DNA of 64,000 bases from Pipra filicauda (taxonomy: Eukaryota > Chordata > Aves > Passeriformes > Pipridae). Under the pieces are notes generated by a model that saw nothing but the letters and a program-made list of their open reading frames with translations, made no database searches and was not told the origin of the DNA. The position numbers were made by a program, and so were the translations under genes. Shown here in pieces: positions 39,901-54,900 of this stretch; the first letter of the stretch is position 1; each line of letters opens with the position of its first letter. The stretch is from NCBI RefSeq assembly GCF_003945595.2, contig NW_024104362.1:62001-126000 (forward strand), given 5' to 3'.

Positions 39901-42900
39901 ACTGGGCATTCCTGCCTGAACCTGAGGATATATAATCTTGGAGTCTTGGGACTTCTGTACCACCCATGGGATCCAAAGAAGGACCAGAACTTGGACTGGA
40001 CTGCGACCACCACTCTCATCCAGACTGAGAGCATCTTGACTGGACTGCGACTACCACTCCCAACTGGACTGCAGTCACTGCTCTCGACCAGACTGCAATC
40101 ACCACTCTCACCAACAGGTTTTCCCTCTCCTTTTACTTTTGGACTCAGGAGGACCACGTGGGGCTCAGCATGGGAAGGGAGGCCCAACCAACACCACTCT
40201 GTTCATGCCCCAGGGTGCTGGGTTATACATCTGGGTTTTGTGGGTTAAAACCAATTGTTTGTCTGTGTAATTGTATTTATTGTATTATTTTTATTAAATT
40301 GTTATTCTGACTTATAATCTTTTTTGAGTTGGGTTCATTTCCCCTGCCGGTTTACCTTTAAACCAGCACATGGGGGGGAGGGGGGACAACATAAAAAAAC
40401 CAGACAACCAAAACCATACACAAAAAACCCCAGACCACATTAAAATGTTAGCTAGCTATCAATGATGCCTAATCCAACCCAAGAACCAAAAACTGTTCAT
40501 GCTCTGTAGTTTGGCCATATGTATTGTATGGATGGCAGGGAAAACACTGATCAGTACCAGGTTGCTGTGATTTTAGGAAGGTAACAATAATTTATAGAGA
40601 AATAAATTTAGAGGCCGTTTCACTGCTGGCAAAACATAGCAAGAAGTTTCCAATTTTTACTAAGAAAGAAGATACAAATGATAGGTTTGCAAGTAAGATG
40701 ATGTAACATGGAGACGGAACATAGACTTGACTTCCTTGGCAAATTCCAAGGATATATGAAGAGCACTCATTTACTGCTCAGTAAGTCACATTCAGGTTAT
40801 TAACAGCTTCAAGCAGAAAAGCATTTTAAAATCTGAGGTTCTCATTTAACTCTTCTTCCAGAGATGCTCCAGCACTTAACTATAAGCAGGACTATTGATC
40901 CAAATAGCCCAAGTTCACAGCCCATTTTTCTAGCACCTTGTTTTTAAATGTCAAGCTTATCTCACAAAGCTGCAGAAACATAGCTGCTGGCACTGCCTGA
41001 TGCTCCATAAATCAGTCTGTTCCTAGCACTAATTATTCCAGGCAGCTGTTATCCTCCATTTGATCTTTAGTACTCAGGAAATCTTCTCTTCAAAGACTAA
41101 CTCGACCAAAGAATGTTTAGCATGTGCCACTTGGAGATAAAATGCATCTGTGTTACTTAAAGGCCATGTACCCTGTTGGGTATTTTCAGTGAAGCCCCAT
41201 TAACCCTCCTACAAGTTCACAATGGTTTAAGAAAAAAAAAAGAAGAAAGGTTGTTTCAGTGGGAAAAAGAACAGCGCAGTTACTTGTACTGAAGTGTAAC
41301 CCCCTGTAGAATAAAAGAGGAAGTAGTGCTAAGCTAGGCAAGTGTCAAAGACTATGCATACAATCTAATCACACAACTTTTTCTCTCAGGCTGTTTCTAC
41401 ATCCAAATGTTTGTCAGAGGGAGATTAAAGACTGCAATGACATGGTATTGTAGTTATGCAGCTCACACAGCAACCCTTGCTGCGAGCTTATACACAAGAG
41501 CAATCTTAACATCCTGATTGTCCAACATTTGTCACAGATGCCATGGCTTTTCACTACCTGCAGGAATTGGAGCAGGATCTACGTCAGTTCAAAAGTGTCT
41601 AAAGATCTGTGAAATGTGAATACACTCAGGCGCACTTCTCACGCAACACTCCTTCCCACGTGGCCTTTGGCACCAGTGGTTGTGCAGCCAGCTTCCTCAC
41701 AAATTCCCAGTTAACAAAATGAACTCCTAGGTTATACTGTGGATGCTGACAACGCCTCCCAGCAAAGCACACAAGCACTTTTCAGGCTGAGCCCTTTGCT
41801 CAGTGGGGGCCCTGCACCCCACTCCTCCCTCCATGGCCAACACTCACCCTGCCCAGACAGACATGCTGGGCTGCAGGATGGTGAGTTGTTTCACACTGTT
41901 CCTGAACCTATGTGGAAATTGGCACCTCCTCTCATTTAACTACAATAATCCCTAGGTGACTACATAAAAGGTTTTCCAGTTTTTCAGGGAACTATTAGAT
42001 TAACCAAACTTTACCACTGATCGGATATCCACAGCAGTGTCTGACAGTTAATTCTGATGTCATGACTGACTGACAGGGACTGTAGACAGAGAACAGGCTG
42101 TTCTGGTTGTTGTCAGCAAACAGCAGCATCCTTGCTCCAGATGACTGCATGCCTCTTCAGTTTGAGCTAATCAAATACCACCTTCCAAAGTTACCGCAGT
42201 ACTACAGAAATAAGACATCACTGGTTTGAGAACTACTTTGCCCAGGCATATTAGTATATAAGTACTACAAATAGTACTTGATAAGTAATACAAAAAGCCC
42301 CACGCACAATAATCTATCACATTAATTCCTGTTTCTAATACTAAGGGAGCATTTTATGTAACAAGTACTGTCCCAAGTACTGTTCTCATGGCACAGCTGT
42401 TGTGAGAAGTGTAATTCAGCGAACTCAAAACTCTTCATTAATTACAAAACTAATCCTGTAAAGTTAGCTATGACTTTGCAACAGTGACAGGATTACTGTC
42501 ACACAGAAGAATACAGAAAGGAAGCTAAGCAGTCAATGTCCAAGTTGTATGCATACCCAAAACAAACACAATCTCGGGTGTAGCACTAACTCAACCAATT
42601 TCACTGTTGTCACAGCTGCTAGCACACTGACGAAGAGTAGTTACAACACCTATACCAAATGTTGCAGAACAAGAATTTAATAGTGACTCTGCAATCTATA
42701 CATCCTTATATTGAAGAATCTGCATTTTATGCTGCAAACTAGGCCTAGATTCAGCAGCCAGACTAGTGCTTACAGCACGATTTACTGAATTTACTGTTTG
42801 GTTCCCTGATAAGCAATGAAATATTTGTTCTGCACACAATGAAATATTTGTTCTGCAAGAATAATTTTTTACATTGTAACCACATTCAGCTATTACTATT

Positions 42901-45900
42901 CCATCAAGTTTCTACATCATTAAAAAATACTGCTGAACTATTTATTAGGGAGGGAGGGAAGAAATAAAACTAGTTGTAGTTAGGTAAGCAGTGGTTGATT
43001 CTCTCACCACCTCAGGTGACTGTCACAGGGTGCCCCTTCCACCTCAGCAGCTGGGGCCAGCTACAGAACACACCTACACAACACACTTCAGATGGGTCAA
43101 TTTAGCCCCACTTCACCCTCACCCCAGATGTCTGCCATTTCCCAGGACAAGCATTCAACGTGGGGCGAGATGGAAGGATGCAGGGTTATGGCTCTCCATT
43201 TCACAGGGCCCACAAGCTTATACAGAAGTGGGACACCACAGCTGTTTGACCAGTGTCTCCCAGATCTCACCACGCTCCTTTGGGTGAAGGGCTGGTATGT
43301 CCCAAACAGTAAGTCACTGCAATCAACGTCCACTTGCTTCTGTGTGAGGCACGTTTGGGGCCAAGTTTGATGCTCAGTGGGCAGAAGTGAACAGGTAACT
43401 GAAAGCTCTCTCCTGTCAGAGGCAAGTGCCTGAGGTCAGATGCTCATTTGCTCAGCTTCCAACTAGTCCCAAACACCTTTCCCATGAAAGTCTCACCTCT
43501 CCAGACACAGTGGCTTACTGGACTGGAAAAGGAACAGCAGCAGTGAGTCAGGAGGCAGCACATTCCTCAAGGACATAATGGTCTCTTAGTCAGCAGGCTC
43601 CACACTGTCTCCAGGAATTTACCAGCAGCAGTGACCCCAACTCCAATGCAGACAATTTCCTATTAATGGCAGCAGTGGAATGATACTTAGAAGAAAAAAA
43701 GCGTCAGTCAGGTATAGTCTTATACCCCCCATGCTGATACTGAGCACTGCCCAGTGTCACTTGAAACTGTAAGCACCTAGATCCTGAACAGACTCCCAGG
43801 GTTTGTAGCAAAGGCAATCCTATCTCTGGCTCCTGACACCAGCTGAAGCAGCCACCAGGACAGTTAGCTTAGTTAAATCCTGAAGAATGTAGCCAAAGGA
43901 GCCCATAATAAAAACCATTTTCAAGAACCGTTCAAATTTTAGTCAATGATGGAATATGATATTTGTTCTGGGGGAGCCAGGAGGTATTTTTCATGGAGGT
44001 AAAACATTTCAGTGGTGAGAGTTAGGAACAAAGAAGTTAGGAAAGTACATGACACAAAAAAGTAAGGATTCATATAATCCCTAAAGACTCAGAAGGAAAA
44101 TATATGGCGTAGGAATGCATGTGGGGTCCTCAGCTCCATAACCAGCCTGGCAATCCCAGTGCTGAGCAGTCAGGGAATGAGCTGCAGAGATGGCTGGCTG
44201 CACAATCCCAGGAAGATCTCTGTAACAAAGTTGGTTCGAACCACTTTAATGAAAAGCTCTGCCATAAAATAACAGCTTGTGGAAAGCAAAGTCCTTTACA
44301 GCAAATTGTCATCTTTGATTAAAACATATTTCCAAATGCTAAAAGCATAATTTTGACTCTTTTTAAGGATTAAACATTTTATCACCTTACTTGAAAATGG
44401 CTCATTACCTAACATGAAATGAAAAAGGCATCTGAACAAACCATGGTGGTTCTAAATATAAGCTTTCAGAATTTTGCTTCATAAGCAATTGACTTTTGTG
44501 AGTGGGTGTTTTATTTCATGCTGGAATAATATATTTTAGTTGCTGTATCCTTAAAGCAAAATTTCCCTTAGAGTAAGGATTCCAGGTTCTGTAAGGGTCT
44601 AATCACTTAGTTCTTGACATCTTTTTAATCTGATATTCTACAGTGGCACAGACCACATGTTTCTTTTCAACATCAGAAAAGAAATTTTGCTTCATCTTGG
44701 GAGTTAAGAAACTGAAATTAGCACCAAAGTGGCCACTGACGGATACCAAACCTGAACAATCACAAAATTTGCCAGGTTTGCAAGGAAACTGACTGGACAG
44801 TTTGTCAATTTAGAATTCATATTACGGCTTTGTTTTTACAGTGGAGAATACTGGCAAGAGAAGATGGCAGTCAGATGAAGTATTTTTAATTAGTCACACA
44901 TCAGTCAGCTTTCTGGAGCTAGCACACATCATCATGAAGAGCTGGCTGGAGACTGAAACAGGGTGGTCTCTCCCTGTAGGGCTTACCAACGCAACTGCTC
45001 ATCAAATGATCAAAGATGTCAAAATTCATTACTTACAAGATCATGCTCTGTGTGCACATCCCATCAGCAGCACAGATACACTTTAAGTCTGGGAACTTAG
45101 TTGATAGTTCTCCAGAAGAATATCCTGTGAGAGGGATAGTGCTGTACCAGAATATTAGTAACTTGCTGCTCTGTTAAACTACTTCCCTGAGTCCCAGCAT
45201 CCTGGCTGTGCTCTCAAAGTCCAGTTCCAAGATGATACTCTCATCAAAAGACAGTAACCATGGAATTCACTAAGTAAAAACTCCTCAGGATTATTCCATT
45301 AATGATTAGTTGTCAGTCTGCTATCCACACAGCTGGTATGATATTTAATAACACTTTTCTTTCTCCCGGAGTGATTGATACCCAGAATATACAATCTAAT
45401 TTACATTAGCAAATACTAAACATGACACACACCTACTCATTGAAACATTTCTTCGTGACCTGAGGCACAGCAATGAGTGTTACTGTTTGCAGTCCTTCTC
45501 CTCCAAGTCTAGTGTTAACAAGAAAATAATCCTTCTCAGTCCAGCTCCCATTGCAACAGAATAAGCTTTCACATTTCCCAAAACCTTGGCTTGCTGAAGC
45601 TGAATGAAACATGTTAGTCAAATGGCATCCAATTTTATGCCCTTCTGAAGGGCTCTCCAGTAATATTTTTTAACATCACACAATTTATTAATAATACTGG
45701 ATAACAATGAACAAGTCAGTTAAGATCACACTTACATCTAGAGCCATTTGTCCTTGTGCACAGCCCATTCCAAGGGACCAGCAGGTGAACTTCACCATCC
45801 AGATCAAAAGAACTCCTGCCCAGTGGCCCAATGCATCTTATGGACCAAGCACATAGCTACCATCCCTGCTGAGCCAAGCTTCAGCATTCCTGAATACAGG

Positions 45901-48900
45901 TTCTCTCCTTTTCTAACTGGTCCATAACTTCACTCTTTGCAAACCAGCACAGGACACAAAACAGATCAGAAAATCCTTGCTAACCAGTGCTCAGACCGCT
46001 TCCACATCTGGAGTCATAAGAAATAGAGAAAGCCTTTGCTCTCTGCAGCACAACTAACAGTTTGATGAAAACAGCAATAACTAAAAATGAATAGCAATAT
46101 TCTATTTATTTCCACATGTATTGCTACAAGTAGGCAAGTGACCATAAAGAAAATTCAGCCTATCTTTGCACACAATTTAAACAAACAAGATGACTATGAC
46201 ATTTTCAAGCTCATGATTATGTTTCATTCCATTTCCCTTTCGCCACCAGAAGACTTCAAAGGACAAAAGATCAGGTAGAACTAAATTAACAACAATTTAT
46301 TAGGAAAAAAAAAGAAGTAGCCACAAACAACATTTCTTAAGCATGCATTTCAGAAAGCCACAGCATCAATTTAAAGGATCAAATTCATTAGCACCCACAA
46401 AGGGTAGGCTAGTAATGTAGCCAAGCACACGAATACACATGAGGTAATAGGAAAGCTACTGAACTGAAACATGCAGCCAACTAAGTCATTTGAGAATGAC
46501 TCACATGAAATCAGACTCCATAAGAACTAAACCTCCTATGTTAACTGCATCAAAAGAGGAATGCACTTTTGATAGATCAATTAAATGGCTCTTGCTATAA
46601 AAAGTTACTGAAGCAGATTCATCTGCCTTCAAACATCAGAGCTACTGAGTAAGATTTAAAATCTATTATATCAACACCTTGAAAATGACAAATGATTTTT
46701 TAAATGAATGACCTGTTTCACAGCCACTTGGAAATCTAAATAAGAGTTGGAGATCAGCACAGCACATGCATGATAGTCTCTCTTTTAATTGCAAACGCAA
46801 CACTGGAAATCACACAGACATTAATATCTTTTTTTTTTAATAGAGAACATCCTCCTCTTTAATATATATTTCAGATGTTAAAGTGAAGAACATGAAAAGT
46901 AAATATGAGCTAAAAAATAGCCCCCTAATTTATAACAGTGGAGATGCAGGGGAAGAAGGGTAGGTCAAAACTGCCATAGTAGCAACATTCATTGAGTAAC
47001 GCAACTCTTCATAAAGAAATTAAAAAATTAAACCAGAGAAATTGAGGTGTTCCAGGTTAAAGTATATTTATACAACTGTGAAAGTACATCAAATTACTGG
47101 GAAACGAGTGAGAAAAGACAGATAAGACACAGGCAAAATTTGATCTGCATGAATTATTGCACATAAATAAAACAAAAACCCAGCCACAGAAACCCACTAC
47201 ACATATACACAAGTGCTTGTTAAGAGCCATGTTAAGAGGCATCTGATCCAGAGCGAAATCAATCACAGAATACCAGGTTGAAAGAGACCTCAAGGATCCA
47301 ACCTTTCTCAGCAAAATCATGGTCTAGACAAGATGGCCCAGCATCTTGTCCAGCCGAATCTTAAAAGCATCCCTTTTTGAGGAATCCAACACTTCCCTGG
47401 GGAGGTTATTTCAATGGCTGATTGTTTTCATTGTGAAAAATTCTCCTCTCCTCCAAGAACCTTGTGAAGTTCACGTTCAATCAAATCAGTATTAGCTGTG
47501 CCCACAGTATATTGTGTTAAAGTTGTTTTCACACCTTTAACCAAACTTTTATCCTATGAACTAAAATTTGTGAATTTCTGCCTTAGTTTTGTAACAAATG
47601 CTGAGGGAAGAGGAGGGATGGAGAAAATGTGTGAGTAGATAATTAGTGCATGCAGAAAAAAGACAAGGAAGAACATATGAAGACAACCAAGGAATAATGT
47701 GAAGAAAATTCAAGACTGGGGAGTCATCTGGGTAGACACTGCAGGGTAGACAAGACACAGGGATGGGAAAAAATGGAACAGGGCCGAGGAGTCCAATATT
47801 TAAAGACCGAGTCAAGTAAGAAAAGCTAATAAAGAGTTTGGAAGGGAAAAAAAACATAGGGCAAGACACAAATGCTGCAGGACTACAGCTAAATGGAGGA
47901 AGGGAATGAGATAGAAAACAGAAGTTTAATCTAGATATGTGAGTACTTTAACATATCTAAGTTACACTTATCCAGAGACATGTGATCGTGGTGACCTTGC
48001 CCAGTTCTCTCCTAACCAAACAACAGCAGGCAATGCTTTCCCAGTTTCCTCCGAGTTCCATAGCCTGTGAGAAAAGTTGATGCTACAGAGACAGTAATTC
48101 ATTCTCAGAAGTTGAGGAGGCTTCATAGTCCAATCTTCTACCAGGAAACTGTCCACCCCTCGAGGACATGCAGGGTACCAATCTGTGCCCAGATGGCGCA
48201 GTTCACGCTGGCTTTCTGTGCAATTAAGATGCACTCAAAGAGACCACTAACAGGGCTAATAAGTATAAACATAACCTTCTAAATTTCTGTAGATGGACTC
48301 CAAAATATTCAGCTCACTCAATCAGGAGCTTCTAAATAACATTCACAACCATGTGGGAATGAATGATCTCAGTTATAATTAAAAATCCATTTGTCACCAT
48401 TTTTCAACCACTTCATATACGGAACCTAATACTTCCTTTGTGAATAACATTTATTTGACAGCCAGATGCTAAATCTTTTCATTCAATTCTTGCCTGACTA
48501 CATTTGTAAAGCACTTCTCTTCATGTTTAAGGAAAGGATATGAAAGCCATCAACCTATGAAAACCAGAGATACACCTCTATTCCGGCACAAAATAAAATA
48601 TTCTGTCTCCCTCTACTGGCTCTGCATTAAATCAAACCAGGAGGAGGAAAAGAAAAACTAGAAAGCTAATGCTTATTGTTATCTTAGAGAAATCTATACA
48701 GGACGCTATGCTGAAATAGCAGAAGAATAATACTTTAATCATAGTTTCTAAACAAGTATTACAACAGACAATACTAGGAGTCTTTCTGAACATGGCATGA
48801 AATCCATTTAAAGTTATTATAGGTACATAGCACCATAGCTATACAGCACCAAATTAATGATATATTTTGGAAATCTTCTACTAAAATTATTTCTTCATTA

Positions 48901-51900
48901 AAAATACAAGAGAATATTAATTAACTTTCTGTTACTGTAGCTTCAGCTTATTTTATATTGAATCAGATTTAAGCATTCCTGCTTGCCTCCAGCCAGACTG
49001 AGTTACAATTGAGTTGGATTATTTTAATTCTAAATAATTTATAGATAATACATGTTTTTAGTTTGGGTTGTTGGGGTTTATTTGTTTGTTTGTTTTAATT
49101 AAAATGACAGGCAAGGAAATTTTGTGATTCAAGGAACTTCTGGTTTGCAATTCAATCAGTCAAAATATATTTAGTAATGTAGGCAAGTTGGCACTATATA
49201 AAATACAGGGAGATAAAAGACAGAGATGCCTTTTGCATATTCTTTAGATGACAACTGCAAAACCTGAATTTATTTTTTTACCGAATTCTGCTTTTCTCAA
49301 ATGATATAATTAAGTACATAGAGCACTCTGCTTAGATTTTAAGGCAGACATGAAATAGTTCACAATGCTCCAGAACAAACTTATATCTTCTTACTCCAAA
49401 TAAGTCAAAATCACAAGAGTAAGAGAAACATGTGCCATGTTTGTCATGAGGCCATGACTGTGATTTCTCTCCTATTGATTTTCTTCATTGGAGTATTTTA
49501 TTTAAATTTGGGTAAAAAATTATTATTGAAATGGAACTAGTGAGTCATATATCTTGCAAACTAGAAGTACAGCACAGTGTACTGATTTTATCACATATCC
49601 AGCAGAACAATTTATCCTCCCTCAGAGCCATAGCCATTCATGCATCTGACCAAAATGCATTTCTGCAGTGAATTTTATCTTCTGTGGTAATACCTATTTG
49701 TATGCAAAACGCACATCACCTACCAGGGACAAGGGTCAACAGTGTAATGAGAAACACAATAAGTTATGAAGTTGTTCCTGGCAACTGCTTGTTCCTCCGC
49801 ATTTACTCTATCCACTCAGGGGTTGAAATGCTGCAGGCCCTGTGCTGGGTATTGGTGGGTCTGAAGGGCAAGCAAGTCAGATATGGGCTCCCAAAGCTGC
49901 CGGGGGGAAGATGGGGGCAGGCCTCTCCTGTGCACTCAGCAGAGACCAAGAGCCAGCAGAGGTCAAAGCCTGAGCAGTGGATGCCTTCCTTTGTGGGCTG
50001 TAAAACTCACAGACCCTGAGCTTTCGGACACTGAACATCGTTTTAAGCATAGTTTTTTAAACAGTACCTGGGTTTTTTCTCTCTGTAAAAGCAGACTAAA
50101 GCAGAATAGACATTTCATCAGAAAATAATCAAATTTATCAGCCCTGTAATTTCCAAACTAACTGAAGTTACCCTTAAGAGTTAATTTGTCAAGCAGTATT
50201 CAAAAAGGGTCTGACATAACTTCATGAAAAAGTATTGTTTGCAATGGGTCTGTACAGATTGCTTAAAGGTAGCACTCAAACATAAGGATGTGAACTTAGG
50301 GTTAATTGAAAACTAGAGTTCTAGCTCTACACAGAGATTTCACTATGTGGGGGAAAAAAATTCCCAGTGTGACAATAGTATAAACATACCATGAAACTCT
50401 ATATAAATCAGGTGAAGAATCACTTGTATTTTGAAACATTAGAATTAATGATAATGCAACTTCAAGAAATATTATTTGTCACTTCTACAGAATGCTCAAC
50501 ATGAAAGCACATTATAAAGCTTTATAGCACATAACATTATGCTGCAAGTATTTACCTTCATCAGAAAAACCTAGAACAATGAAAACTTCAGGAAATTAAT
50601 AATGCTTTGAATTTTTAAAAGTGAGAGGGCAGTCTATAGGATATTTAGTTTCCATGGGCTTTAGTGAAGAGAAAAATTACATTTTGAGGCAGAGGAGGAG
50701 GTATGCAATTTTTAATGTTCCGTCACATTAAATGTTCGGGGGTTTTTTTATGGTTAAGAGATGAGAAAATAGATCTTTCCACTGTTAGCGTAAGTTTTGT
50801 GGAAACTTTAGAACGTAATTACATATTCAAGCTACTCTAAGCAATCACTTCTCCCGTACAGCCACTTCCACCACGCCCTGAAGAAACTGGAAACAGGGAA
50901 CTGCTACAGAAAAGAAATTAGTTTACCCAGTCACCTCTCCAATTTGACTCATTATATTCCAATACAGGGGTTCCTACTGCTACACAGGAAATAGTACAAA
51001 GACAAGAATAAACAGTTGGAGGGAAGAAGATCAGTTGTGCTGGCCTTTGGACAGCTGTTATCAAACATTGCCTCAAAGGCAGGATTACCAGGAAATTTCA
51101 AGTTATACATCCTACAGCAAAAGCTTATTATACAGACAATGCAGGAATGTTAGCACATCTACACTGGGCAATAAAAACACAGTCTTGATTTATTCCAAAG
51201 CAACTGCATTTATCAGAAGTTGTTCACCACATCCCAGTGGCTTTGGATTAGACATTAAGGCAAGAAAAAACTAAGTTTTTGGTGCTGTGGAACACATGCA
51301 TCTAGTTTTTGAGAAATATAAGCTGAAAATAACCACTAGGTAAATATGCTATATTAATAATCAAAATATATCACTCAAAGAGATGTAATACCCAAATCTA
51401 CACAGTCTTAAAAAACCTGCATGCATATGCATGGATATTAGGCAATAAAATACATTACTTCAGCTATCTCAGCACACCATAAACATAATGCCCCATTAAT
51501 TTCAGTGTAAAATGGTACCTGAAACTTGCAAAATCACATTCATATTTAGCATGAAATCCACATCCCTTTCAGTAACATCTTTTTACCTAACAAATGAGGC
51601 TCAGACCCCCAGAACTTACAGTCAAACCCTCTAAATACTTGAAACATATACAAAATTCAAGAAGTCTCATTTAAAAGGAGACTACAGTATATGCTTAGAT
51701 GCTAACGGCACTGAGGACTTGGTTATCAAGCTGATGTTAATAAAAAAAAGTTTTCGAGAAGAAGAAATATGCCTACATAGCACATGATAGCCAAGAACTT
51801 ACGTGCCAGGTTTAAGTAAAACAAAAGAACACTTTTAAATGCTTAAAAGTGAAGTTTCACATTAACAGACAAGCCCGTAACTAAACTACATTAGCACATG

Positions 51901-54900
51901 CCACTACAGTAAAATTCTTTTAACGAAATTTTTACATGCATCTCAAAGCTTCTGCAGACATTTTTATGAAAAGACCATGCTTTATTTACTGTACCTGAAC
52001 ATTTCTGTACCTGTCACGCTGCATGTTAATGAAAAAATAAGACAGGGAATATTAGGTTATTTTCACATGTCCCTTCTAAAGGCATAATTCCTATTTATTT
52101 TTACACATGACATTACATGCAGTTTTACTTTAGCAGAACTATCGAAAGCACTTCAGCCTATCTTAAGATGACAACTTTGCCAAGTCAAATAAAAAGGTTT
52201 CACTGTTCTGGAAAAAAAGGCTAAACAACTAAAGAGTAACTTCTCTCCTCTTTCACATGCACTCTCGCAGAACCTCCCAAAACACTGGTACTGATAAAGG
52301 GGTTTGAGGGAAGTAGGCTTGTTTTTATTAATACTCCTCGTCTTTGATCAACGTGACAGAAATGAGTTACACGCTATTAACAATGCTCTGGGAAGACAAT
52401 TCCATATGCTGTCTATAGCTGCCAGTGAGAATAATTTCTATTTCTAGCATCTCCCTTATAACACTATGAAAGCAGACAGCTCCACACAGCAAGCACACCA
52501 AACAAATTCAGCTCAGGTTGTCTGCTTAATTAAAGCCGAAAAAGCCTGGCAGACAACCTACAGCGAGGGTGCCACAGCACTACACACAGCTGAGGCTACG
52601 GCAGCTTACCCAGCCGAGGTAGTTGAACTTTGACTGTTTCCAGGTGCCACTGACATCACTAAGAGCCAGTCATATCTAAGAAATAGCACAGCCTGGCCTC
52701 CTGACTTTAAATGAAGTGTGAAGGCTTGAATGAAATACTGCCCATGTTAATGAAATAAACTACTTACACTAGCACACAGAAAGTACTTACACCGTTTCTG
52801 GGAAACCGCCTGCAAACAAGCTGTAACAATGTCGCAATTCTTCTGGACTTTTTGTACAAGCCTGTCTTTCTGCTTCAGAAGACGAAGCAACTTTTCTGAT
52901 TGAATAGAAATTCTGTAATTCAGTTCTTGCTTTATAGTTGTTAATTCATCAACATCTGCCAACAAACAGAGAAAACAAATTCAGTACAGGCCAAAACACT
53001 TACAAACAGCCCATTGTAGCTGACGTACAAAGAGACGTGCCCCATGGACATCTATATACAAGCTTTCTATAAATTACAAGTTCTACTGACTGGGGTAATT
53101 CCCAATTATAAATATTTTCAGGATCTGAGCCAAAGTCTTTAATTTTCTTTTAAACTACTTCCATTTATTGCACAGCATATGAATCTTAATAATTATGCTA
53201 TTATAAATTCATAGAATTGTGACAGATGTAGCCAGAATATCCAATAATAGTGCAACCGGGGGTAAATTTTAAATACAGTATCTTCAAAAAGCTGCCTGTG
53301 CATGGGGAAGATGTGCATTTGTAACAAAGGAACACATTCAAGAAGCTGCCTGCAAAGCTACAAATTCGAGTCCAGAATGAGTGCAAAGTGGGAATCTCCA
53401 CTAAGACACAACTGGACAGCTTCAGTCCAGGCCTCAGCTATTTCCACTGGTCAGTCACAGTGTCACCAGACGCCTCTTAGTTCACCAAAATGTCTTAGCT
53501 TACTTCTGATATTCCTGTTGCCCCCTATGTGACATGCTTCAGGTCCAGAAGAGGGAGCTGTTGGGGAGATATCCTAAGTCCATTTATTTTTCTGCGTCCT
53601 CTGCTCTGTTCTCAGAGGCTCACCCCACCAGTGAAATTCCTGGATCTTGCCTATCACACGCTGACCTCTTCAGCTCTCCCCTGTAATAGCCTGGCACAGC
53701 TTGTCACCAGCATCTACACAGAGGTGTGCTCCCTGCAGCTAAGTTTTCAAATCCTATCACTTTCAATGCAACCATGCTCCCCTGATGCTAGAAGGAAAAT
53801 CAGTGCAAGAAATCCATACTTTGGTAACCTGATCTAACGAGAAAAATATTTATGCACCCAGAAAAACCTACTATTAGTGGGATGGTAAACGGCTCAGCTC
53901 ATGTGGCAAAACTTTTTCAGTAATTCTGGAGAGCTTAAAGAAAAGGACAAATTAGGCTGAAATGACCATCAATCATGGGCTAGTGAAGAGCAAAGTATGA
54001 CTGCAAGGGGAGCGGAACCAGTGGTAAACCACACCTGTATTTTATAGACACTACCCTGTTTCAGCACCTGCTGCTCAGCTGAAACTCCCAATCACTTGTA
54101 CCAGGCAAGGGGATTTAAAAATAAATCCGTGGATTTTGAGAGCAAAAAAATTAATTTGCACTCCTATTGACTTCTACAGTCACCACACAAGCAGTGAGCT
54201 GAGTTTTCTTCTTTCTCACTCATGCCAGTTAGTTGTCCCTGTAAAAACAATTAACTTTGCAGCAAAAGTAATGAGTTGAAATACTACAAAATATATTCCT
54301 CAACAAACAAGGGGTTTTTGAGTCCCAAGTTGCTATAGGACACAAAGAAGAACGTGAGCTACGTCCTAGTAACATCAGATGGTGTCTCATCTCACTAAGA
54401 AGCCAAACATGGAAGCAGACAGGTGTTTGCACAGGTCTGAAAAACAGGTGCGTTTATTCACCTCTTTTTTTTTTGCAGGAATGATTAAACATCAGGAGAC
54501 AAGAGGCCTTTGTGCCGCCCTCTTCATCTGATCAACTTGGAGTTGCAAGTCTTATTCCTTCAAAAACATGCCCTGTTGAGGTTCCTTAGCTTTCAGGAGA
54601 ATTCTATGAAAATTTCATTTAGATTTTGGTTAATTGACTATAGCATTTACACCTTTTATTACACTTATTTCTTTTCTGGAAGACATGCCAACCTGCAAAT
54701 AAGCCTTGCAACTGACTGGTTTAGTTTAGGTTCACTAGAACTAAAAGGACCTGAAAAAACAACTACCTCTTATGACACCATATGCCTAGCATGTCTGCTA
54801 GACTAAGAAAAAAAAAGGCAAGAAATGAAACCTGGTCACTGATTCATTACTGTGAGGAAAAGCACTGAACTCGCAGAAACACAAAAGCTTGTGCAATCTG

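Noticed and set aside
39624..40248. Open frames inside the solo LTR
   Set aside because: LTRs are not normally coding and the frames are repetitive because of the minisatellite.
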